From Gracilaria vermiculophylla (lineage: Eukaryota > Rhodophyta > Florideophyceae > Gracilariales > Gracilariaceae), in NCBI GenBank assembly GCA_019155205.2, contig JAHNZQ020000227.1:1291650-1327097 (forward strand): a stretch of DNA of 35,448 bases, given 5' to 3'. A program made the translations under genes and the position numbers. A model generated the notes under the pieces. The model had not been told where the DNA came from. It ran no database searches and saw only the letters and a program-made list of their open reading frames with translations. Of the stretch, positions 1 through 9,865 are shown one piece after another; position 1 is the stretch's first letter; the number at the start of each line of letters is the position of its first letter.

Positions 1-379
1 AGTAAATGATTTCTACGGTACCCCTTTAGATGCACTAGCTATGAAACATCTCATTGCCAGCTATGCAAAGTCGAAACGAATGACCTTCACGGGACAGTTG
101 TCCTTTGCAAGATGCTTCTAGAACATTTCGTCGTGGACACAATTCGGATGCTGACATTGACAACAAGAGTGCCGATAGGGTCCTGTAAGGCCTATGACTT
201 CAAACATAGCATGATGACATGGATTGTCAAACGTGTTTGTAAAGCCTGTCTAGGGCAAACAACACATTGAATCAAACTGCAATGTCACGAGGAATGCATC
301 TAGGCTACGTAAAACCACGTAATATCAAGTCTATTACTCATGATTCATATAATAAAAGCATAAAATAATGTAAATCCTA
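1..379. other. AT-rich flank without a recognisable gene
   Basis: No open frame of useful length and no familiar motif is visible. Base composition changes sharply near 380-390, from AT-rich to GC-rich, where the gag frame of the neighbouring retrotransposon begins. No LTR or primer-binding site could be recognised here, so this is probably the sequence that element 1 was truncated against. Confidence 0.5.
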
Positions 380-1375
380 ACAGAAACTCAACGTGGGACA
401 TCGCGCAATACCCGTTCGCGGGACGGACAACCGGCTCCTGGACCGGTCACTTCCGCTGCTGCGGTCGAGGCCATGTCATCGAAGTCCGATGAGTTCACTC
501 TCCGTGTGCTTGAAGCTCAGGTTCGAATCCTGCAAAGTTCGCAGGTCGCCTTTATGCAGGATATCACCAAACTCTGACAACGTTTGGACGAAACCGGAGT
601 TTGGGACATGTTGACTGACGTCCGTTTGCTACGTTGTGATGTTAACAAAATTCTGGAGGACCAAAAGGTGTCGGATGACCTGCTACAGCAGTGTTCCACA
701 CGCCTGGACCGTGTCGCAGCCCGTTTTGAGACGGTCGAGCAGACCATCATCGCAGATGCTGTCGCTCCCGGCGTGCTGGTCTCTGAACGTTCCCGGCAGT
801 CCGGTCGTCTCCGGAAACGTCCGGTCAGTAAGAAGAAGAAGGTCAAGAAAGACCGCGACTCTTCATCTTCCTCGTCGTCCGAGGCCGAGGCCCCGGAAGG
901 GGAGGTTTCGTCTGATTCGTCGGCAAGTGACGGTGAACGTTTTCGCCATCGTTCGTCACGCTCGCGATTCGTTGAAACCACCCGAAGTGTGGAACGAAGC
1001 CGACCAAAAGGACGGTAGCACCTTGGACTCAAGGAATTGAAACCGACCAATTTGTTGTATCGGAAGTTATTGTCGCACCGGTACTACCGGCTGGAAGACT
1101 CCAATGAGGAGAGAAGCCCACGTGGAACGGGTCGTGTGAAGGACCACATCAAGCGGCTCGAGCTCACCCTGAGAGCTCACAAGTTCTCAGGGCAGGACCC
1201 AATTCTTATATTGGACTTCCTCGCCCGCTTCGTGACGGAGGCCGACATTTTGCGCATGTCGGAAGCGCAGGCGTACGTCGCTTTACCCTACTTTCTGACG
1301 GGACTTGCCGAGGATCAGTTCAATTCTGTCCGCAGATCGACCCGTGCATCAGAGGGTGGTGTGACCTATTGGCCG
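380..1375 (+). pseudogene. gag of element 1, N-terminal and central part only
   Basis: One reading frame runs from about 380 and is broken by TGA at 575-577 and TAG at 1016-1018. A possible start is the ATG at 473. The N-terminal part is helical and charged, followed by a Lys-rich and Ser/Glu-rich linker (about 830-930) and the gag core with IKRLELTLRAHKFSGQDPI and YFLTGLAEDQF. That core resembles the gag of element 2 (RRIDIQMKKHCFSDEDPIS, LYLTGLAHSLV). The gag frame stops after TYWP at 1364-1375. The rest of gag, including any CCHC zinc knuckle, is missing. Capsid-like function is inferred from position and this similarity. Confidence 0.75.
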
Positions 1376-1614
1376 CACCGATTATTCTCGGTTGTGACTT
1401 TTGCGACCGGTTTGTTGATGCCATCCGGCCTCGGCAACGAACCGTCGAATTGGAAGACAGAAGTACTGTACCGATTGTTCGGCGTCCCCTTTGCAGGGCA
1501 ATGAAGAAACAAGTACCGTTGCCGGTCGCCCAGCAGTCACCTGACCCTGGTCGCGCATCAGCAAAACTTCGAGTTGCTCGGTCGATTAACATTCCCCCTG
1601 AGTCCCAGGCATGA
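1376..1614 (+). pseudogene. retropepsin remnant (C-terminal part of protease)
   Basis: The frame that later encodes RT already reads PIILGCDFCDRFVDAI here, the conserved end of a Ty3/gypsy aspartic protease (usually ILG.DF...). The catalytic Asp-Thr-Gly segment that should precede it is absent because the sequence joins directly to mid-gag at about 1373-1378. TGA at 1612-1614 separates this piece from the RT frame, which is otherwise in the same phase. No protease activity is possible from this fragment. Confidence 0.7.
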
Positions 1615-1647
1615 GTTCTTGTAACGTCCGCGCAGCACAGTCTTCAA

Positions 1648-3813
1648 ATGATGCAGCCTTCGCCACCTCTCTTTGAGAGGCAGAATCTAGCCCTGGCGAA
1701 TGGGGTCGTATTGGTGGAACCTGAACAGCCCTTCCGGGTCTTAGTCGCTAACTTTAGCGCCGTCCAACAGAGGTTGGTCAAGAACCAAGTAATTGGCTCG
1801 ATGCTACCACACCCCGTGGCAATCGTACCCATGCAGGTATCTGTCGCCGAGGTTCTCGGAGTCCTCGAAGCTGAGGAGGGGGAGAACACACGTGCCGATT
1901 CTGTTTCGGGCCCAACACATTCGGAAGGCAAAAGTGATGACCCGAAGATTTCGTCGGGAGAAGGACTGCGACCGGCGAGGACGGATGTTCCGAGCTTGTC
2001 GGGAGACACAGTACCGAACCCGTCGGACGTACGACCAATTTCCCCTGGGGACGATCTCAAGGAACCCCTAAAGGAATTGGCCGAATTGGACCTGTGTCAC
2101 GTCCCAGAGTCGCACCGGGAATGGTTACGACACATGTTACGTGAATTCACCCACATACGGGACGGAACCCTGGGGAAGATTGGGATCACCGAACACCGGA
2201 TCGATTTACTACCGGATACTCGGCCAATCTCAAAACTCCTTTACAGGGCCGGCCCGACCGCTCGGGAAGAGGAGAATGCTCAGGTAGAAAAGATGCTCCG
2301 AGCAGGAGTCATCGAGCCCGCACAATCTCCATGGGCCTCGCCCGTGGTGCTCGCTCCCAAACCTGATGGGTCGTGGCGCTTTGGCGTTGAATATCGCAAA
2401 CTGAATGCGGCGACCGTGAAGGATGTTTACTCCATCCCACGGATGGACGAGTGTATAGACTCGTTGGGGGCGGCGAAAATCATTACGACCCTGGATACAA
2501 ACTGGGGATATTGGCAAGTACCCGTGAGGGACGAGGACCGTGATAAGACAGCTTTTGTCTGTTATCAGGGACTCTACCAATTCAATCGGATGCCATTTGG
2601 GCTCAATAATGCCCCGGCCACATTCCAACGAGCAGTGCATATCTTGCTTGCCCACTTCAAGTGGAAAACCTGCCTGGTATACCTGGACGACATCATTGTG
2701 TTTTCCAGAAACCTGGACGAGCACTTGACCCACGTACGGGATGTGATGCGCATCCTGCGTGATGCCGGTATTACCCTCAAGTTGAGAAATTGTGAGTTTT
2801 TCACCGACACCGTGAGGTATCTCGGTCATTTTTTCTGTCCGGGACGGTTATCAGTGGATGCCGCACGGGTGAAGTGCCTAAAAGAAGCACAACACCCGCG
2901 GACGCAAACAGAATTCCGATCTTTTCTCGGTCTTTGTAACGTCTACTGTCGTTTCATGTCGCAGTTCGCGGACCTTGCAGCACCCTTGGACGAGTTTATA
3001 TGGAAGGTTCAACCAATCAAACTGAAATTGTTCGACGACCGACAAGCAGCGGCTTTCTCCTCATTAATTGAGGCCGTGACGTCTCCGCCGATACTGACCT
3101 TGCCGAAGGCTGGGTTGCCCTATACCGTGGATACAGACGCAAGCAACCTGCAGATTGGGTGTGCTCTGTTTCAGACCACAGAAGGTGGAGAACGACTACG
3201 AATTGAATATTGGTCGAGAAACCTCAACATTCATGAGAGGAACTTCTCGGTACCCGAGAAGGAATGTCTCGCAGTCGTCTGGGCACTGCAGACGCTTCGA
3301 TCCTATCTAATGGGGACGCACTTTGTTGTGCACACCGATCACTCGGCTCTCCGGTGGCTGCTCTCGACAGCAGAGCCATCCGGCCGCTTGATGCGGTGGC
3401 GTCTCTGCTTGGCGAAGTTCAGTTTCGCTGTCCTTTATAAAAAGGGTAGCCTGAACACTCAGGCCGATGCCCTCTCCCGCACGCCAACAACAGCCGAGGC
3501 CGAACCAGTGGATGACCTGGAAATACCGTGCTTCCTCGCGGGAGACGGATGCGAAGAGACCGAAGAAGATTCGGACGGTTGGGACATCATTGATGCCGTC
3601 TTGGCCGTATCGGATACGGTGGCCGTATCGGGATTTACTGTCCCGGTCACACCCGAAGAACTAATCCGGGAGCAGTTTACGGACCAGTTCTGTCGGGAGA
3701 TTCGGACACGCATCAACGCTGGAGAACAACTACCTTTCGTCGTTGATGACAAGGGAATCTTGGTCCGAACAGTTTCGGCTCGCCCACAAATTGTGGTCCC
3801 GCATTCGCTCTAA
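1648..3813 (+). CDS. reverse transcriptase-RNase H polyprotein segment of element 1
   Basis: An uninterrupted 721-codon frame encodes the RT and RNase H core of a Ty3/gypsy Pol, which copies element RNA into DNA in the cytoplasmic particle. Residues 1-80 are the protease-RT connector (VLVANFSAVQQRLVKNQVIG). The RT palm spans about 190-390 with catalytic Asp283 in TTLDTNWGYWQ, the MPFGLNNAPATFQ motif and the YLDD box at 345-348. RNase H spans about 488-612 with Asp497 (DTDAS), Glu539 (PEKEC), Asp564 (HTDH) and ADALSR. The stop at 3811-3813 is probably premature, because integrase continues in the same frame. The start given is the first in-frame ATG and is not a natural N terminus. The catalytic residues look intact, unlike the rest of the element. 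Confidence 0.92.
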   Translation: MMQPSPPLFERQNLALANGVVLVEPEQPFRVLVANFSAVQQRLVKNQVIGSMLPHPVAIVPMQVSVAEVLGVLEAEEGENTRADSVSGPTHSEGKSDDPKISSGEGLRPARTDVPSLSGDTVPNPSDVRPISPGDDLKEPLKELAELDLCHVPESHREWLRHMLREFTHIRDGTLGKIGITEHRIDLLPDTRPISKLLYRAGPTAREEENAQVEKMLRAGVIEPAQSPWASPVVLAPKPDGSWRFGVEYRKLNAATVKDVYSIPRMDECIDSLGAAKIITTLDTNWGYWQVPVRDEDRDKTAFVCYQGLYQFNRMPFGLNNAPATFQRAVHILLAHFKWKTCLVYLDDIIVFSRNLDEHLTHVRDVMRILRDAGITLKLRNCEFFTDTVRYLGHFFCPGRLSVDAARVKCLKEAQHPRTQTEFRSFLGLCNVYCRFMSQFADLAAPLDEFIWKVQPIKLKLFDDRQAAAFSSLIEAVTSPPILTLPKAGLPYTVDTDASNLQIGCALFQTTEGGERLRIEYWSRNLNIHERNFSVPEKECLAVVWALQTLRSYLMGTHFVVHTDHSALRWLLSTAEPSGRLMRWRLCLAKFSFAVLYKKGSLNTQADALSRTPTTAEAEPVDDLEIPCFLAGDGCEETEEDSDGWDIIDAVLAVSDTVAVSGFTVPVTPEELIREQFTDQFCREIRTRINAGEQLPFVVDDKGILVRTVSARPQIVVPHSL

Positions 3814-3828
3814 GCGCTAGATCTATAT

Positions 3829-4872
3829 ATGTCGCATCATGCGAAGTTGTCCGCCCACCCTGGTGGTCGGAAAATATACTATACCCTCAGGAGGGACTTC
3901 TACTGGCCCGCTATGGCGGTGGATGCTTATGCAACCGTGCGCAGTTGCACGGACTGTGCGAAGAACCGCATGAAGCTGCGGAAATATTCCAAGTAATTGG
4001 TACTATTCCCTGCACGGTCCCCTCTTCAGTTCGTCGCCATCGACATACTCGGGGAATTCGTCCGGACACGCCGAGGACACCGATAGTTGCTGGTGATAAC
4101 AGACCGCTTCTCTAAATTAGAGCGGACAGTACCCCTCACGAGGATCACCGCAAGTACGGTAGCCCAAGCGTTCGTCACGCACTGGGTATTCGTATACGGA
4201 CCGCCGACAGATTTGCTTTCGGACAATGGAGCGCAGTTTACCTCGAAGTTCATCCAGGATGTTTGTCGAATTCTCGACGTGAAGAACTGGTTCACCACTA
4301 CCTACCATCTTCAGAGCAATGGCCAGGTCGAACGCTTCAAACGCACAATTCTCGCCGCATGGCGGACGTTTGTAGCGGACAACCCGTCTGAATGGGATCT
4401 GTACACCGATGCGGTGACGTGCGCCTACAACACTCAAGTGCATAGGACGACCCAGCTGGCACCATTTGATCTGGTATTGTCGCGCGTACCACCACCAGTG
4501 GCTGTGGAACACCACCCTACGTTGGACAAATTCCCCTCACCCCGTCTGCACAGGGACGCCTGGAAGGACTGGTTGAAAAGGATACTACCCGTGGTTGGGA
4601 CGCAAATCTCCAAAGCCCAGACCGCCTACAAACGGAACTTCGACGCCCGTCTATGACGGAATCCCCCTCAATTGCAGGTCGGAGATTGGGCCTTCGTTCG
4701 GAAGGAGTCCTATACACCAGAACGGGAACGCCGACAAAAATTGTCACCAGTAGCGGACGGACCCTGCAGGGTAGTTTCCACGACCGATAGCACGGTAGTC
4801 CTGGATATCAAGGACGTGCACGAACGGTTGTCGTTAGACCGTGTCGTGGCTGCACGGGCACCGCCGGCTTAG
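3829..4872 (+). pseudogene. integrase of element 1
   Basis: In the same frame as RT, the sequence shows an N-terminal HHCC zinc-binding region (MSHHAKLSAHPGG, then CTDC), a catalytic core with Asp in LVITDRFSK, Asp in LLSDNGAQFTSKF and Glu in NGQVERFKRT, and the C-terminal GPY-type region (LSPVADGPCRVV, then RLSLDRVV). The protein would insert element cDNA into host chromatin. The frame is cut by TAA 3994-3996, TAG 4084-4086 and TGA 4654-4656 and ends at TAG 4870-4872. All three D,D,E positions remain, so only stop codons inactivate it. Confidence 0.88.
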
Positions 4873-4990
4873 GTTGCTACACCGATTTCGTCGACTACCG
4901 CGTCAGACGGACCTACCCCTGTCGTAAGTCCTTCTTCCGCATCGACGGTTCTACCGCACCCGACACGCGGCCTGGGCAGATCTTCCGACG

Positions 4991-5431
4991 ATGTCGGCCA
5001 CTGAACTATCGGCCCGCTCACCGGCGATGGTGCGCACGCGGACTTCCGCCCCGTTGGGTCGTGCACGACCCCACACTCCCGTTGCTCCAAATGAGGAGGG
5101 GGAGGGGGACCGTTCGCAAAAGCGGAATTTCGTCGTGAATCCCGACTCGGTCAACCGCGATACGTCGCGAACGACCTCATCTGGGGATGTTTCAACCCCC
5201 CTGCATGGCGTACGGGACGTTTACGAACGAGAGTTCGTCATCGACCGTATCGTAGACCACGGTTTGGATTCGACCGGAGCACCGGAGTACCGTGTCCGTT
5301 GGTACGGCTACCCTCCGTGGAAGGACACTTACGAAACTATCGAGCATTTGCCTCACTCGAAGATCATACAGTACCACCGCTGTACGCTGACACCGATGCC
5401 GGCTACGCTCGGAAATGCCCTCGTAGACTAA
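4991..5431 (+). CDS. chromodomain tail of element 1 Pol
   Basis: A 146-codon frame, shifted relative to the integrase frame, ends in a chromodomain: VIDRIVDHGLDS, then YRVRWYGYPPWKDTYE, then LPHSKIIQYHR (about residues 77-130). Chromodomains at the integrase C terminus define chromoviruses and are known to steer integration towards marked chromatin. The first 75 residues are a basic, Ser/Pro/Thr-rich linker. The shift from the integrase frame and the stop at 4870 suggest the domain was once fused to integrase. The ATG at 4991 is simply the first available and need not be a real start. Confidence 0.8.
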   Translation: MSATELSARSPAMVRTRTSAPLGRARPHTPVAPNEEGEGDRSQKRNFVVNPDSVNRDTSRTTSSGDVSTPLHGVRDVYEREFVIDRIVDHGLDSTGAPEYRVRWYGYPPWKDTYETIEHLPHSKIIQYHRCTLTPMPATLGNALVD

Positions 5432-5439
5432 GTTATGTT

Positions 5440-7298
5440 ACCCCCCCCGCCACCCTTGGGCGGGGAAACACACCGCATTTCGCGGAACCGTCACCTACCG
5501 TCACCTTGTTTCAGGGACCGACCACGATACAGTGGAAGAAGAAGAAGAAGAAGTTGGGAAGACGTTGAAGATGAAGACCGAGAAGTATCAAATACCTGGA
5601 GTCAGGATGATGAAGTGGAAGTTATATTGGAACTACCGCTACAAAGCGGAACGTCTATCCCTCTTAACGGGTCGCCCTCATGGGGAGTGGTTTGACCCTG
5701 AGAACGGGGAGGCCTTGGGATATGTTGTTGAAAATCAAAAGCCGCAAGCCGAAGAAAATTTACTGAGGACCCAGCTACCAGTCAGCAGAACGTCACCCGC
5801 TGTACGACCTCGCATCGAGGTGACTCAACCTCGCACCGAGGTGACTCACACACCCGCTGGCCCACCACCTGGGGACGACCCCGCACCGGGTAACCATTGC
5901 CCGGCCAGAGCGCGCAATTGCGGCACGTCCGTAACCGCGTCGGAAACGGGGACACCCAAACCGCGGAGAAAATCCTGAATGATCGCCGCTTGCGGATGGA
6001 TGTACGCACCAGCTCCACCGGTCTGATACCCGGGTTGGGTCGGCTACGTTGTCGTCATGGCGACCGCATTCCCGGCAGAAGGACCGTCACCGGTGATATC
6101 AATCTCCTGTATCGGACTCCCCGACGATTAGGGTAGTGGCACGGACCGAAACGGAGTGTTGATCGGAGTCATCCGGGCCGTGCGCGGTCGTCTCGACCGT
6201 CCCGTGTATTGGAACGGATGCCGCGTAGGCGGTACTCCCGGGGCACCGGACGGGTTGCTGCTGTTGCTGCTATGCATGGACGATGTTTCGCCTTTGCCGT
6301 GCGTAGTAGAGCCGGTATATACCACAAGTTAGTGGTCGGGTAACTCCGAAATTCTGGCAAATGCATCCGAGCAAGTCGCCTTATAAGTACCCATGGTGAC
6401 GGGAAGATGTCCAATCGACCGGTGGTCACCGCCTGAGAAGGTGGAGATGTAGTGCAACAGCCGCTTTTGCGGATTGCCGCCCCCGTGTCTCATAGGACTT
6501 GGGTAATTTTTCCGGCGGTGACACCTGTCGTATGAGCTACAGTGGCTCCCGGACCCATTGTTGGGATGTCCCTGTGAAGGGTGGTATTCCGGGCACACGT
6601 GTAGTGCATTTGGGCGGCGCCAGGATGCGCCGTTGCAAGCCGGTATTTACCACACACGTGGACGGGCACTCCCAGCAATTCTGGTCATGGCTAGTTAATT
6701 CTATAATTTATTTAGTAAGTTCTACGAACTGTTTAAGTACAGTAGCGACCGCTACCGTGCGGACAATAAACCTCCGTCAAAGAGGATCTCGGCTCTGACC
6801 TCACCGCTTTGCGGACGGCTCCAGACCGTCACCGGGTGCTTCCGCCGCAGACACGGATGGTCAACAAACCTCCTTCGTCGAGGATAATTCTACCGTGGTT
6901 ACGGACTGTTTTTCTTTGTTTGTTTTCTTGTTTTCTGTTGTTTGTATACGGTCGTACGGTCTATATTTTCCGCCCTGCTTGGCAGGTTATTCTACTCGTT
7001 CGTGGGATATTATCTACTCGACTCTCGAGTCTGCGCCCCGTATCGCGGCTCGGGTCGTTGCCCTATTTTTGGTACTACCGTCTACACGGACACTCCCGCT
7101 CGTGGACACGCGGCTCACTCCGTCCGACGTCATCAGTCGACGGCCACACCCACCCTCGACTGCCAGTCAGGAAAGGGTCGTCTGGAGTTACGCCAGGTGC
7201 TTTTCGACCATATCGAGGGATCTCTACCACCTTCGCTACCCATTCCAAGGAGCAAGGTTGAACGCCTTGAGTGCTCGCCCGCTCGCGCAGTTTGCACC
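5440..7298 (+). other. 3' region of element 1, LTR not delimited
   Basis: About 1.9 kb of GC-rich sequence follows the chromodomain. It contains a short polypurine/GAA tract (5534-5555), a pair of 17-bp repeats around 5810-5847 (cctcgcaYcgaggtgactca type), and two similar blocks near 6766 and 6857 containing AATAAACCTCCGTC and CAACAAACCTCCTTCGTC. These could belong to a 3' untranslated region and LTR. No second LTR copy is available in the window to define the limits. Confidence 0.4.
5532..5978 (+). CDS. unrecognised ORF downstream of the chromodomain
   Basis: A 148-codon frame starts in a run of Glu codons and continues as an acidic then Pro/Thr-rich protein with a short duplicated unit (RPRIEVTQ then PRTEVTH). 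I do not recognise any domain. It lies between the chromodomain and the end of element 1 in the same orientation, so it could be an extra 3' ORF of the retrotransposon or a chance frame in GC-rich DNA. Overlapping open frames in other phases (5299-5568, 5435-5695) argue for caution. Confidence 0.2.
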   Translation: MEEEEEEVGKTLKMKTEKYQIPGVRMMKWKLYWNYRYKAERLSLLTGRPHGEWFDPENGEALGYVVENQKPQAEENLLRTQLPVSRTSPAVRPRIEVTQPRTEVTHTPAGPPPGDDPAPGNHCPARARNCGTSVTASETGTPKPRRKS

Positions 7299-7299
7299 A

Positions 7300-8408
7300 C
7301 AGTTTTTGCCCCTTAGGCAGTGAGAACAGCTACGCAGCGACGCTGCATGCTGTTCATATGAGCTTGAAGTACCTCATCACTTATGTTAGTCCACTCAGTA
7401 AAAATGGTTTTTTAGCTGCGCTAAAATACCAAAATGACGTGCGTTGCAATACAAACGACATGCCAGAACATTGCAAAGGTTTTCAATGAGACTTATTTCG
7501 GGTGCACGGCTAGACCACGACAGTAAATCAATGCTTCTTGACGTAAACCAATCCATAGATTGCCCAGATACATGAATAACACACTTGCCTTTCTGAAAAA
7601 TCCATGATTCTTCGTGCATCATAGCGGCCAAATTTAACAAATAATTGGTGAGGAGTTTCTTATATTTTGTGGAGTTTTAATATACATTCACAATTACCAA
7701 GGGACTTCTACCAAAATACGAAGAACAGCCCAAAACCATGAGACCTCCTCCTTCTTTTTGGCATTTAGAATACAATTGCTCTTCAGAACCCACTGCCTGC
7801 GAATAGGACGAAAACTCATCAGGGCCGTCCAAATAAAATTTCTTCCCATCAGACAATAAAACTTTGCGCCACTGCAATGTTTGCTAAGTAATATGTTTTG
7901 CAGCCCAACCCGAACCGGCTTGTTTATGATTTGGCGTTAAAATGAAAGTGTGTTTTGGTTTCCGGTAGGCAAATGCGTTTTTGTCTTCTTGGCGCGCGAC
8001 GCATGGTAGAAACGGTACCGGAAGCTGCAGACTGTTTTTCAGCGTTGAACTACTCTCCCCTTTTCTCTAGCTTCGTTGAACAGCCTCGGTTTCTGTCGGA
8101 CTGTGAGCTTTTGAGATTTACCGTTTCTTTTTTTCGTTCCATACGCTTCAGGCGCTTTCAAATACTTTGTGACAACTGTCCTAGAACGTTTGATGGCTGC
8201 AGCAATTTTGCAATGCGATACATTTTCTCCATGAAGAGCTTGAACTACATCTCTTTCTGCATCCGCTAGAGCAGAACCGAGAGGCATTTTTGAAGGTTTG
8301 TCATGCTTTGTGAAGAAAACAAAATCCCGAGAAGTATCGCCAGGGGGTATGCACGATAAAAAGAAGGTTTGCTACTCTCTTTTTATGGCGCGAACGGTAG
8401 CAAAACTG
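7300..8408 (-). mobile_element. Tc1-like transposon copy A
   Basis: A Tc1/mariner DNA transposon of about 1.1 kb on the minus strand, abutting the end of element 1. Candidate terminal inverted repeats are CAGTTTTTGCCCC at 7300 on the plus strand and CAGTTTTGCTACC read from 8408 on the minus strand. No flanking TA duplication is clear. The encoded transposase is recognisable from its N-terminal helix-turn-helix to its C terminus but is frameshifted. Its protein differs clearly from copies B, C and D, so it belongs to another Tc1 lineage. Confidence 0.75.
7313..8287 (-). pseudogene. Tc1-like DD34E transposase, copy A
   Basis: From 8287 downwards, the N-terminal helix-turn-helix domain reads LADAERDVVQALHGENVSHC and SRTVVTKYLKAPEAYGTKK. 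A frameshift and stop follow (about 8040), then the catalytic domain resumes in another frame with VLLSDGKKFYLDGPDEF (first Asp), GGGLMVLGCSS, WIFQKGKCVIHVS and SRAPEISLIENL (Glu). The second catalytic Asp, normally in FQQDNAP, is replaced by Gly. The spacing of 34 residues to the Glu still fits DD34E. A further shift near 7397 leads to the C-terminal MNSMQRRCVAVL and a TAA at 7313-7315. The protein cannot be active. Confidence 0.85.
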
Positions 8409-8517
8409 TTTTGGTCTCATATTTCTGGCATTTTCTGATTCATTCTTATACATTGCATAAGAATTACTACTGATTTCTGTACTTGATTTGTTTTATTCAA
8501 AACAAGTTTTAAACAGC

Positions 8518-9760
8518 TTCAACTTGATGCTAGGTTGAGGTGTTTTCTCTAGTCCTTTTAACCTGAGGCGCCGGTCTTAGAATTTTGACGCGCGCTGTAT
8601 GTAGAATCGTTTCAAAAAGATATGTACACCGTCTTCTCTCTAGTAAAACCGGCTTGAGATCCGCCACGTTCCAAGCAAGAACAGCTTCAAATCATAAGCT
8701 TACACGCCGAGAATCACTTCAACTGTGCTATAGCTCCAAAATTAAAGCGTTCTAGTGTCACGATTGCTACTTTTCTCAAAATTACGACTCTTTATGCATG
8801 TGAACGATCTATGGGACGCCCTAGAAGCTAAGTCAAGCAGGCAAAAAAGTAATGAAAAAGAATTTGTGCAAAGAAAAAGTATCATGCAAAATAAATGGAA
8901 TGAATCTCAATCTCAATGTTTCTAAGTCAACTATATGGAGGCAGATAAACAACACAAAGATATTTAATTATAAGAAAAGGAAGAAATCTTTCTTTCTAGA
9001 AGACCCTCACAAGCATAAGAGTGTTGAGTGGTGTGCTAGAAAAGCCTACTTTAAATAGGAATAGGAAAATTTTATTTTTATTGATGAAAAATTTTCAATT
9101 TGGACGGACCAGATTGCTACAATTTGTACTGGCTTGATTTCCGTAAGAAACGTCATGAATATTATACCAGGCATTCAAATGAAGGCTCTGTAATGGTCTG
9201 GGCGGGCATTTCTAAAAACTCGGATATTGCATTAATTGAAACAACCATAAAGGCGGAAAATTATCAAAAAGTTCTATGCAATTATTTTCTACATTTTGGT
9301 TTATATTTCCATGAGGAAAATTTTTTTTAACAGGATGATGCGCCTGAACACACTGCGTCTTCAATCAAAAATTGGTGAAGGAATCAGAGGTATCTCTTTT
9401 AGAGTGACCGGCGCGCTTAAACCCAATCGAAAACGTTTGGGGACTGTTGCCTAGGAAGTTTTGTACACATGGAAGGCAATTTCAGACAGTTTTTTAACTG
9501 AACAAATGTGTTAAAAATTGATGGAAATCTATAACAGTTTCAATTGTGGATACGTACATCAAGTCGATTTCGAAACGTTGCATTAGTGGTATACAGCAAA
9601 AGGATGCAAAACAAACTATTGAGCGTCGCGCGGTCACGATTAGTTATTGATGACCATATGTTTTTAAAACAGTTTTTTGACTTAAACGTTTTCTGAAACC
9701 TATTTTTATAGGCGTACAGTAGAGATTTGGTAGTTTTTTGTAGATTTCATAGCATGTCGT
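8518..9760 (+). mobile_element. Tc1-like transposon copy B
   Basis: This degraded plus-strand copy belongs to the same family as copy D at the right end of the window. The block AATCGTTTCAAAAAGATATG near 8603 is shared with copy D at 34509 in the same position relative to the gene, and CCATATGTTTTTAAAACAG near 9655 matches the inner right repeat of copy C. Outer tips are too worn to place, so both limits are estimates from the spacing in copies C and D. Its right end lies next to the left border of the piggyBac element. Confidence 0.7.
8639..9600 (+). pseudogene. Tc1-like transposase, copy B
   Basis: The start codon equivalent to ATG 34570 of copy D has become CCG. The N-terminal helix-turn-helix region follows (KQEQLQIISLHAENHFNCAI). 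Frames with clear matches are 8852-9058 (LCKEKVSCKINGMNLNLNVS) and 9100-9330 (LDGPDCYNLYWLDFRKKRHE, GSVMVWAGISKNSDIALIET). The second catalytic Asp is kept in QQDDAPEHTASS after a TAA at 9328-9330. Several stops and at least two frameshifts, one just at the first catalytic Asp, make the gene dead. Confidence 0.85.
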
Positions 9761-9787
9761 ATGTTTCTAAAATAGTCTATAAATTAA

Positions 9788-9865
9788 TTCTTTGGAACCA
9801 AAAGATTCCTATTACAATCATTGTAGCAATAACACAAAACCAATTGGATGATTACAAGCGCAATA
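9788..9865 (+). repeat. left terminal inverted repeat of the piggyBac element
   Basis: About 78 bp directly inside the left TTAA match, in inverted orientation, 13771-13846 at the other end. The strongest matching blocks are TTTGGAACCAAAA, TTGTAGCAATAA and ATTGGATGA. One or more single-base gaps are needed. This would be the transposase binding and cleavage end. Confidence 0.8.

Larger units (their letters stand above)
380..7298 (+). mobile_element. Ty3/gypsy chromovirus, element 1 (5'-truncated, internally deleted)
   Basis: The order gag, protease remnant, reverse transcriptase, RNase H, integrase, chromodomain identifies a chromodomain-bearing Ty3/gypsy LTR retrotransposon. The gag frame is already open at the left edge and no 5' LTR is seen in the 379 bases before it. 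The right limit is set by Tc1-like copy A, which starts near 7300. A 3' LTR probably lies within 5440-7298, but with no 5' partner it cannot be delimited. The block is clearly more GC-rich than its flanks. Gag carries two in-frame stops and the pol frame five (1612, 3811, 3994, 4084, 4654), and a deletion fuses mid-gag to the protease end, so the copy is non-autonomous. Confidence 0.9.

Noticed and set aside
517..1050. A 177-codon minus-strand frame rich in Ser and Arg.
   Set aside because: It is antisense to gag of element 1, whose core matches gag of element 2.
2230..2829. A 199-codon minus-strand frame.
   Set aside because: It is wholly antisense to the RT domain of element 1, where the plus strand shows all RT motifs.
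6809..7323. Three overlapping frames of 124-150 codons at the end of element 1.
   Set aside because: All three phases of the same strand are open at once, which points to base composition rather than coding.
7326..7357. A strong hairpin, GAACAGC...GCAGCGACGCTGC...GCTGTTC, at the edge of element 1.
   Set aside because: It lies inside the C-terminal coding part of Tc1-like copy A (MNSMQRRCVAVL), so it need not be a regulatory or terminal structure.
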